Source: an uncultured cyanobacterium (GTDB lineage: Bacteria; Cyanobacteriota; Cyanobacteriia; PCC-6307; Cyanobiaceae). Taken from it: a stretch of 13,120 bases of DNA. A program made the position numbers and the translations under genes. How positions within the stretch are numbered: position 1 is the stretch's first letter; each line of letters opens with the position of its first letter. The stretch spans positions 1 to 13,120 of the forward strand of contig CAIXOZ010000137.1 of the NCBI GenBank assembly GCA_903921295.1, in the 5' to 3' direction. Below the pieces are notes generated by a model. It had not been told where the DNA came from, ran no database searches, and saw nothing but the letters and a program-made list of their open reading frames with translations. Positions 1 to 5,466 of the stretch are shown in pieces.

Positions 1-891
1 ATCACCAACCTGGAGCTCGACCACACCGACCACTACCCGGACCTCGAAAGCCTGATCAGCACCCTGCGCCGTTTCGCCGGCAGCTGCGGACGTCTTCTGA
101 TCAACCACGACTGTCCGGTGCTTCGGGAGCATTTCGAAGCCGAGGCCTCCTGGTCAATCGAACGCAGTGATGGCGTCAGCTACGCCGCCCTGCCCGTTGA
201 AGAGCGTGGCGACGGCACCATCGCAGACCTGTACATCGATGGCCGCTGGGCCGCCCGCCTGCAGATCCCCCTTCCTGGCCGCCACAACCTCAGCAACGTC
301 ACCGGCGCCCTCGGGGCCTGCCTGATGGAGGGCGTGTCTGTGGCTGAACTGCAACAGGCTGTGGGCCGGCTGCGACCACCCGGGCGTCGCTTCGACTTCC
401 GGGGCCTGTGGCGGGATCGCCTGATCGTGGACGACTACGCCCATCACCCCAGTGAGGTCTCAGCCACCCTGGCCATGGCGCGGCTGATGGTGAGCAGCGG
501 CCAGAGTCCGCTACCGCGGGCACCGCAACGGCTCGTGGCGGTGTTTCAACCGCACCGCTTCACGCGTACCTCCGAATTCCTCGACGGCTTCGCCGAAGCC
601 CTCACCGCCGCCGATCAGGTGCTGCTGGCTCCGCTTTACACGGCCGGTGAGGCGCCGATCGCCGGCATTTCCAGCGAGACCCTGGCTGCGGCGATCCGTC
701 GTCAGGCGCCGCAGCTGCAGGTGGAGGCCTACGCCAGCCTCGAGCTGCTGGCGTCCCGGCTTGAGACCGTGACCCGGGCCGGTGATCTGGTGCTGGCCAT
801 GGGGGCCGGCGATGTGAACAGCCTCTGGAATCGGCTGCCGACCGACCCCGAGTGCAGCGCCGCACCGCCGGATGTCCCCGCAGCAGCCTGA
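1..891 (+). CDS. murC: UDP-N-acetylmuramate--L-alanine ligase, 3' part (truncated by window edge)
   Basis: MurC is the cytoplasmic ATP-dependent ligase that adds L-alanine to UDP-MurNAc, the first amino-acid addition in peptidoglycan stem-peptide synthesis. The frame is open from base 1, so the N-terminal UDP-binding domain and the ATP P-loop lie outside the window. The visible part starts with the central-domain motif ITNLELDHTDHYPD, which matches the family's 'TN(I/L)E.DH.D.Y' signature. It continues with a Mur-ligase substrate loop (PPGRRFD), the MurC hallmark VDDYAHHPSE, and FQPHRFTRT in the C-terminal domain. The TGA stop at 889-891 lies inside the start of murB, so the two genes are translationally linked. 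The C-terminal tail is alanine- and proline-rich and probably disordered. The family assignment is firm; only the 3' two-thirds or so is visible. Confidence 0.95.
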   Translation: MTNLELDHTDHYPDLESLISTLRRFAGSCGRLLINHDCPVLREHFEAEASWSIERSDGVSYAALPVEERGDGTIADLYIDGRWAARLQIPLPGRHNLSNVTGALGACLMEGVSVAELQQAVGRLRPPGRRFDFRGLWRDRLIVDDYAHHPSEVSATLAMARLMVSSGQSPLPRAPQRLVAVFQPHRFTRTSEFLDGFAEALTAADQVLLAPLYTAGEAPIAGISSETLAAAIRRQAPQLQVEAYASLELLASRLETVTRAGDLVLAMGAGDVNSLWNRLPTDPECSAAPPDVPAAA

Positions 892-1798
892 GGTGAACCC
901 GCCAGCGGCCCTGCGCCAGGCGGTGCCCCTTGAGGCCTACACCACCTGGAAAGTGGGAGGTCCGGCCGAGTGGTTCGCCGAACCGAACAGCCAGGAGATG
1001 CTGCTGGCGCTGCTGGCCTGGGCAGGGCGCGAAGGCCTGCCCCAGCGCAGCATCGGTGCCGGCTCCAACCTGCTGATCAGCGACGCGGGGCTCGAAGGGC
1101 TGACCCTCTGTCTCAGACGCCTGCAGGGCACCCAGGTCGATCCCTGCAGCGGTCTGGTGGAAGCCCAGGCCGGCGAACCGATCCCGACCCTGGCGCGACG
1201 TGTGGCCCGGGCCGGGCTCGGGGGCCTGGAATGGTCCGTGGGCATCCCCGGCACCGTCGGGGGCGCCGTGGTGATGAATGCCGGGGCCCAGGGAGGCTGC
1301 ATCGCCGAGCGGCTGCACAGCGTCACGGTGGTCGACCCGGCACGACCCGACGTCCCCTTCAGCCTCAACGCCAACGCTCTGGCCTTCTCCTACCGCCACA
1401 GTCGCCTGCAACAGGAACCACTGGTCGTGCTCTCGGCGCGCTTTCAGCTCGATGCCGGCCTCGACCCGGGCCTGCTGCTGGAGCGCACCAGCGCGAATCT
1501 CCAGAGCCGCACCTCCAGCCAGCCTTACCACCTGCCCAGCTGCGGCAGTGTCTTCCGCAATCCTGAGCCGCAGAAAGCCGGCCAGCTGATCGAAGCCCTG
1601 GGGCTGAAGGGCCTGTGCATCGGCGGCGCCGAGGTTTCAACGCTGCACGCCAATTTCATCGTCAACACCGGCGCAGCACGAGCCGCCGAGATCCAGGCGC
1701 TGATCGAACGACTGCAGGCCGAGGTGCAACAGCACACCGGCATCGCCCTGCACCCGGAGGTGAAACGGCTCGGCCGCTTCGAACCGGCCCAGCGATAG
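872..1798 (+). CDS. murB: UDP-N-acetylenolpyruvoylglucosamine reductase MurB (type II)
   Basis: MurB is the FAD- and NADPH-dependent reductase that converts UDP-GlcNAc-enolpyruvate to UDP-MurNAc, directly upstream of MurC in the pathway. The 308-residue protein has the FAD-binding signatures TTWKVGGPAEW (about 24-34), IGAGSNLLISD (61-71) and GIPGTVGGAVVMNAGA (about 124-139). Predicted catalytic residues are Arg175 in SYRHS, Ser226 in CGSVFRNP (the proton donor position) and Glu296 in HPEVKRLG. The length and the compact region between these motifs fit the type II form found in Gram-positives and cyanobacteria. The chosen ATG at 872 overlaps the end of murC by 20 bases. An in-frame GTG at 893, one base after the murC stop, is an alternative that would shorten the protein by seven residues. 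No strong Shine-Dalgarno site is seen before either start. Confidence 0.96.
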   Translation: MSPQQPEVNPPAALRQAVPLEAYTTWKVGGPAEWFAEPNSQEMLLALLAWAGREGLPQRSIGAGSNLLISDAGLEGLTLCLRRLQGTQVDPCSGLVEAQAGEPIPTLARRVARAGLGGLEWSVGIPGTVGGAVVMNAGAQGGCIAERLHSVTVVDPARPDVPFSLNANALAFSYRHSRLQQEPLVVLSARFQLDAGLDPGLLLERTSANLQSRTSSQPYHLPSCGSVFRNPEPQKAGQLIEALGLKGLCIGGAEVSTLHANFIVNTGAARAAEIQALIERLQAEVQQHTGIALHPEVKRLGRFEPAQR

Positions 1799-1824
1799 CC
1801 TGCCCTTCCGATCAGGATGCAGCA

Positions 1825-2166
1825 ATGGCGGGCTTCGGGCTTCCCAATTTCGGCCAACTCACCGAGGCTTTCCGCAAGGCCCAGCAGATTCAGCAGGACG
1901 CGCAGAAGCTGCAGCAGGATCTCGACGCCCTCGAGGTGGAGGGCAGCAGCGACTGCGGACGCGCCAGGATCTGGCTCTCGGGCAACCAGCAACCCCTGAA
2001 AGTGAGCCTCTCACCCGAGCTGATCGCCGAAGGTGCCGAAGCCACCGAAACGGCCACCCTCGCGGCCCTGAAGGCCGCCTACGAGACGTCGGCAGCGACG
2101 ATGCGGGAGCGGATGGAGGCCCTCACCGGCGGTCTGAACTTCAACCTGCCCGGCCTGGGCGGCTGA
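1825..2166 (+). CDS. ebfC: YbaB/EbfC-family nucleoid-associated protein
   Basis: This is a 113-residue protein of the YbaB/EbfC family, which are small dimeric DNA-binding proteins associated with the nucleoid. It shows the family layout: a glycine- and phenylalanine-containing start (MAGFGLPNFGQL), an amphipathic helix rich in Gln, Lys and Ala (about 12-33), a beta-strand core (EVEGSSDCGRARIWLSG then QPLKVSLSPEL), a second long helix (about 73-99), and a C-terminal tail ending NLPGLGG. The ATG at 1825 is chosen because the homologous block begins there; the longer open frame upstream only shadows murB. AGGA at 1814-1817 is a possible ribosome-binding site. The gene follows murB by 26 bases, so co-transcription is likely. 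A role in DNA binding is inferred from the family. Confidence 0.9.
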   Translation: MAGFGLPNFGQLTEAFRKAQQIQQDAQKLQQDLDALEVEGSSDCGRARIWLSGNQQPLKVSLSPELIAEGAEATETATLAALKAAYETSAATMRERMEALTGGLNFNLPGLGG

Positions 2167-2191
2167 TCGAAACGCAACGACAGCTCCGCCC

Positions 2192-3235
2192 TCAGCCCTC
2201 ACCGTCCTCGGGGGCCTGGTCGAGGTCCTGACGCTGACGGCGTCGCGAAGGTTCACGCAGGCGCGCCTGCAGGCGGGGTTCCAGCCGGGAGCCCCGCTGC
2301 CGCAGACCCGGCTCCGACCGCTGCGCCGCCGCCTGGCGCAAGGCCTCGGCCTCCACATCCACCAGACAACGACCGAAGAGCTCCGCCCGGTCCCAGGCGC
2401 TGCCGATGCTGCAGCCTGGTTCCCCCTGGTGGCGACAGTTGCTGTAGCGACAGCCGCCAGGCGCAAGAGCGGCGCGCAGCTCCGGGAAAAGAGCCGGCAG
2501 CCGTGCGGGATCCGCCGGCAACAGCGGTCGGTTGAACCCTGGGGTATCCGCCACCAGGGCTCCGGGCGCCAGGGCAAACAACTCAACGTGACGGGTGGTG
2601 TGGCGACCTCGCTGCAGGCGACCGGACACCGCCGCGACCCGCAGGGCCAGAGCCGGCATCAACGCATTCAGAAGGGAGCTCTTGCCCACGCCCGAGGGAC
2701 CACAGAGCACCGTCAGGCCCGGCTCACTGAGGCGCTGGCGCAGGCGGTCGAGGCCCTGCCCGGTGCGGGTGGAGATCGCCATGGGGTCGTACCCCCAGCC
2801 CCGGAGCCGCGCACACCAGGCCTCAACGGCCGCCGACGGCAGCGCATCCGCCTTCGAGAGCACCAGCTCAACGCTCTGGCCCGTGGCTTCGGCAGTGATC
2901 AGAAACCGTGTCAACTGCAGAGGGTCAAGGGCCGGCTCCATCAGGGCGGCCACCACCACAACCCGGGAGACATTGGCCACCGCAGGCCGCTCGAGCACAC
3001 TGTGACGCTCGAACACCTGGGTCACAGCACCGCGAGCAGCGACCCAGTCGATGCCATCGACCACAACCCGATCGCCGCTCAGGATCTGCTGGCCGCTCTT
3101 GCCCAGGCGGGTGCGGCGGGTGCAGAGCAGCCGCTCCACACCACCAGGACCGGGATGATCCAGCGCCACCCAGGCGTAATTGGCCAGCAGGGCCACCACC
3201 AGGCCAGAAGCCCTGGTGAGAGCCTCAACCACCAT
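2192..3235 (-). CDS. rsgA: Ribosome small-subunit GTPase RsgA (YjeQ/EngC)
   Basis: RsgA is the circularly permuted GTPase that acts late in 30S subunit maturation, near the decoding centre. The 347-residue product shows the permuted G-motif order: an N-terminal OB-fold region (about 10-75), then G4 as LSKAD (126-130), G1 as GPSGVGKS (179-186), G2 as GRHTT (210-214) and G3 as DTPG (230-233). A C-terminal zinc module follows, with Cys262, Cys267, His269 and Cys275 in GGCRYSNCRHQGEPGC. G4 has Ser in place of the usual Asn of NKxD, which I believe occurs in other members. The C-terminal 40 or so residues are strongly arginine-rich and may contact rRNA. The ATG at 3235 lies inside the last codons of the TusA-like gene (11-base overlap), indicating coupled translation. 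It converges on ybaB with 25 bases between the stops. Confidence 0.96.
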   Translation of the reverse strand: MVVEALTRASGLVVALLANYAWVALDHPGPGGVERLLCTRRTRLGKSGQQILSGDRVVVDGIDWVAARGAVTQVFERHSVLERPAVANVSRVVVVAALMEPALDPLQLTRFLITAEATGQSVELVLSKADALPSAAVEAWCARLRGWGYDPMAISTRTGQGLDRLRQRLSEPGLTVLCGPSGVGKSSLLNALMPALALRVAAVSGRLQRGRHTTRHVELFALAPGALVADTPGFNRPLLPADPARLPALFPELRAALAPGGCRYSNCRHQGEPGCSIGSAWDRAELFGRCLVDVEAEALRQAAAQRSEPGLRQRGSRLEPRLQARLREPSRRRQRQDLDQAPEDGEG

Positions 3236-3485
3236 GGCGACGGATCAGCAGCCTCACCGTCCCGGCGGGGCCAGGCTCGGCGAGCACCTGATGACCAGCG
3301 CCGCTCAGTCCTTCGCTGACCAGACGATCCGGTTCTCCGGCATCGAGAATCACCTCCAGCCAGGCCCCGATCGGTACCGTTTCCAGGGCGAGCTTGGAGC
3401 GGATGAAATTGACCGGACAGGGAGTTCCGCGCAGATCGAGTCGCTGACTGGGCAGAGGGGCAGGATCAGGAACGCCTGAGGCCAT
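3225..3485 (-). CDS. TusA-family sulfur-carrier-like protein with CPVN motif
   Basis: The product is an 86-residue single-domain protein of the TusA/SirA/YeeD family. TusA proteins carry sulfur as a cysteine persulfide, for example in tRNA 2-thiouridine synthesis. The signature LDLRGTPCPVNFIRSKLALE is at residues 16-35, with the candidate active cysteine at Cys23. The second strand is AWLEVILDAGEP (41-52) and the end is TVRLLIRRHGG. The second proline of the usual CPxP motif is replaced by asparagine (CPVN). I recall this variant in cyanobacterial homologues, so the sulfur-relay function is uncertain. The ATG at 3485 falls two bases after the dnaJ stop and is preferred. A TTG at 3491 would overlap the dnaJ stop as TTGA and add two residues. 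Its 3' end overlaps rsgA by 11 bases, so it is the middle gene of a coupled set. Confidence 0.85.
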   Translation of the reverse strand: MASGVPDPAPLPSQRLDLRGTPCPVNFIRSKLALETVPIGAWLEVILDAGEPDRLVSEGLSGAGHQVLAEPGPAGTVRLLIRRHGG

Positions 3486-3487
3486 GC

Positions 3488-4606
3488 TCAACCGAAGAGG
3501 CCGCCGAACAGGCCGCTCTTATGGGGATGGCGGTGGCCCTTGCTCGTGTGATGTCCGGCCAGTTGCTCAAGCAGGGTTCGCTCCTCGGCATGGAGTTTGG
3601 TGGGCAGCTGCACCTTGACCGTGAACAGATGGTTGCCACGGGCCACCGGGTTGCCGAGCCGGGGCACCCCCTTGCCCTGCAGATTGAGCACCGCGCCGGG
3701 CTGGGTGCCGGCGGGCACGGTCAGGGGCTGGGGCCCATCGACGGTCTCGACCTCGATCGTGTCGCCCAGAATCGCCTGCAGGTAATTGAGGGTGATCTCC
3801 GACTGGATGTTGATGCCCTCGCGCCGGAGCTGGGGATGGGGCTGGACCGTGAGCACCACGAAGAGATCCCCGGCCGGACCTCCGCGCTGACCGGCATTGC
3901 CTTCACCGCTGACCCGAAGCCTGGTGCCGGTGTCGACACCGGCAGGGATGTTGATCCGCAGCTTTTTGCGTACCTGCTGCAGGCCGCGGCCATTGCAGGA
4001 GCTGCAGGGATCGGCGATCACCTGACCGGATCCGTCGCAGGTGGGGCATTCCACCACCTGCATGATGTTGCCGAAGGGGGTGCGGGTGGCGCGGCGCACC
4101 TGACCGACGCCGCTGCAGGTGCCACAGGTGGTGGGACCACTGCCGGAGCGGGCGCCGGAGCCCTGGCAGGTGGAGCAGGTCTCGAGATGGTTGATCTGAA
4201 CCTGGCGCTCGAGACCGAAGACCGCCTCACTGAAGCTGATCGTCAGGTCGTAACGGAGGCTGTCGCCCTGGCTGGGACCACGGCGCCGGGGACCACCGCC
4301 CGGAGATCCGCCACCGCCGAAACCGCTGAAGAAGGTCTCGAACAGGTCGGCGAACCCGCCCATGTCGCCCATGTCGGGCATACCGCCGCCGCCGAGACCG
4401 GCTTCGCCGAACTGGTCGTAGCGGGCACGGGTCTGGGGGTCGCTGAGCACCTCATAGGCGCGACCGATCTCCTTGAACTTGTCCTCGGCGCCGGGATCCT
4501 TGTTGATATCGGGGTGGTACTGGCGAGCGAGACGCCTGTAGGAGCGCTTGAGCGTGTCTGCATCAGCGTCCCGGCTCACCCCGAGCAGGTCGTAGTAATC
4601 CGCCAT
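3488..4606 (-). CDS. dnaJ: Type I (full-length) chaperone DnaJ
   Basis: DnaJ is the Hsp40 co-chaperone that delivers unfolded clients to DnaK and stimulates its ATPase. The 372-residue protein has all class-A parts. The J domain is at 1-70 with the HPD tripeptide at 31-33. A Gly/Phe-rich linker spans about 67-112. The zinc domain has four CxxCxGxG repeats, with cysteines at 144/147, 161/164, 187/190 and 201/204. Two C-terminal client-binding beta domains follow. The tail is His/Gly-rich (GHRHPHKSGLFGGLFG), which I recall as typical of the cyanobacterial form beside grpE. No dnaK lies next to it; cyanobacteria often keep dnaK elsewhere. The start at 4606 matches the canonical MADYYDLLGV. The gene follows grpE in the same direction after 107 bases and abuts the TusA-like gene. 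Confidence 0.97.
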   Translation of the reverse strand: MADYYDLLGVSRDADADTLKRSYRRLARQYHPDINKDPGAEDKFKEIGRAYEVLSDPQTRARYDQFGEAGLGGGGMPDMGDMGGFADLFETFFSGFGGGGSPGGGPRRRGPSQGDSLRYDLTISFSEAVFGLERQVQINHLETCSTCQGSGARSGSGPTTCGTCSGVGQVRRATRTPFGNIMQVVECPTCDGSGQVIADPCSSCNGRGLQQVRKKLRINIPAGVDTGTRLRVSGEGNAGQRGGPAGDLFVVLTVQPHPQLRREGINIQSEITLNYLQAILGDTIEVETVDGPQPLTVPAGTQPGAVLNLQGKGVPRLGNPVARGNHLFTVKVQLPTKLHAEERTLLEQLAGHHTSKGHRHPHKSGLFGGLFG

Positions 4607-4643
4607 CGGCCCGGTCAGTCAGGCTCACCCTAAAACCGGGGCG

Positions 4644-4657
4644 CCCCTGGCCAGGGG
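4644..4657. repeat. 14-bp perfect palindrome upstream of dnaJ
   Basis: CCCCTGGCCAGGGG is a perfect palindrome 38 bases before the dnaJ start codon. It overlaps a second one, GGGGCGCCCC, at 4638-4647, so the shared C run could pair in either direction. It might be an operator-like site or part of the dnaJ leader structure. In such GC-rich sequence, short palindromes also arise by chance. No CIRCE element (TTAGCACTC-N9-GAGTGCTAA) is present. Confidence 0.3.
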
Positions 4658-4670
4658 GTGAAGACCGACC

Positions 4671-4702
4671 CTCAGGTCCGCCGGTATCGCGGCGGACCTG
4701 AG
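4671..4702 (-). terminator. Perfect 12-bp inverted repeat between grpE and dnaJ
   Basis: Arms at 4671-4682 (CTCAGGTCCGCC) and 4691-4702 (GGCGGACCTGAG) are exact reverse complements around an eight-base loop. The structure starts 11 bases after the grpE stop in the direction of transcription. No uridine tract follows, so a classical intrinsic terminator is uncertain. It could be a partial terminator, or an RNA-stabilising or processing hairpin that sets grpE against dnaJ levels. The structure is certain from sequence; the function is inferred. Confidence 0.6.
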
Positions 4703-4713
4703 ACGGGTGCCAT

Positions 4714-5373
4714 TCAGGCCGATTCCCCGTCCACGGCCGTTGCCGCGGGACCCGGACCCATCGAGACCTTGACCAGGGCATGACGCAGCACGCGGCCCTC
4801 AAGCTGATAGCCACGCTGGAGTTCGGCGGTGACCACATCCTCGGGATGCTCATCGCTCGGTTCCCGCATCACGGCCTCGTGCAGGTTGGGATCGAAGGCT
4901 TCGCCCTCGACCCGCATCGGCGCCACCCCGAGCTGCTTGAACACGTCCACCAGCTGCTTGTAGAGGTTCTGGTAGCTGCGATGGAGGGCCTGGGCCTCCT
5001 CGCCCTGGGGATTGAGCTGCTGACGGGCGCGGTCGAAGTTGTCGACCACCGGCAGGATCTCGGTGAGGGTGGAGCAGGTGACCTGGAGGCGCTGATCCTC
5101 CTGATCCCGCTGGGCCCGCTTGCGGAAGTTGTCGAAATCCGCTGCCATCCGCATGTACTGCCCCTTGAGGCTCTCGTGCTCCGCCCGCAGGCTTTCCAGT
5201 TCCCGCGCCAGAGACTGCTGATCAGCCGCCGCTGCATCGGCGGGATCTGCCGCTGAGGAGGTTGCCTCCGCCTCGCTGCCGCTCTCTGCCGGAGGCTCGC
5301 TGCCGGTCGGATCAACGGTCACCTGCGACGGGGTGGTGGGGTCCTGCTCGAAGGACTGATCCTCAGTGCTCAT
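4714..5373 (-). CDS. grpE: Nucleotide exchange factor GrpE
   Basis: GrpE releases ADP from DnaK and so resets the Hsp70 cycle. The 219-residue protein has an acidic, Ala/Ser/Pro-rich N-terminal stretch of about 50 residues that is probably disordered. A long coiled-coil helix follows (about 53-95), including the conserved segment MRMAADFDNFRKRAQRD. The C-terminal beta domain carries the family signature around FDPNLHEAVMREP and EDVVTAELQRGYQLEGRVLRHALVKVS (split here into its conserved parts: VVTAELQRGY and GRVLRHALVKV). The ATG at 5373 (MSTEDQSFEQ) is preferred. The frame stays open 19 codons further upstream, but that extension has no family similarity and would run through the divergent promoter space shared with pilB. 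It is the first gene of the minus-strand run grpE-dnaJ-tusA-like-rsgA. Confidence 0.95.
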   Translation of the reverse strand: MSTEDQSFEQDPTTPSQVTVDPTGSEPPAESGSEAEATSSAADPADAAAADQQSLARELESLRAEHESLKGQYMRMAADFDNFRKRAQRDQEDQRLQVTCSTLTEILPVVDNFDRARQQLNPQGEEAQALHRSYQNLYKQLVDVFKQLGVAPMRVEGEAFDPNLHEAVMREPSDEHPEDVVTAELQRGYQLEGRVLRHALVKVSMGPGPAATAVDGESA

Positions 5374-5374
5374 G

Positions 5375-5403
5375 TTGACGGGGGCGCCAAACGGTTTTAG
5401 GCA
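5375..5403 (+). promoter_or_regulatory. Possible promoter in the grpE/pilB divergent gap
   Basis: The 93-base gap between the divergent grpE and pilB starts holds TTGACG (5375-5380), a five-of-six match to a sigma-70 -35 box. At 17-base spacing lies TAGGCA (5398-5403), which is only a poor -10 box. TTTTAG at 5395-5400 is nearby. It would serve pilB if real. No clear counterpart for grpE is visible on the other strand. Confidence 0.25.
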
Positions 5404-5466
5404 TGTTGCAGCTCCAGGCCGGTCTCCCACAAGCGGCGGAAGCCCGCACCTCCCTGCCCGCGCCGC

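Noticed and set aside
602..1531. A 309-codon minus-strand frame opposite murC/murB
   Set aside because: It is antisense to two clear mur genes, with low-complexity Gly/Ala/Arg composition and no domain.
2429..3319. A 296-codon plus-strand frame opposite rsgA
   Set aside because: It is antisense to rsgA with all its GTPase motifs intact; the composition is Arg/Gln/His-rich and typical of a shadow frame.
3521..4633. A 370-codon open frame on the plus strand opposite dnaJ
   Set aside because: It lies almost wholly antisense to a clear dnaJ gene. Its Ala/Gly/Val/Leu-rich composition is the usual product of reading a high-GC gene backwards, and it has no recognisable domain.
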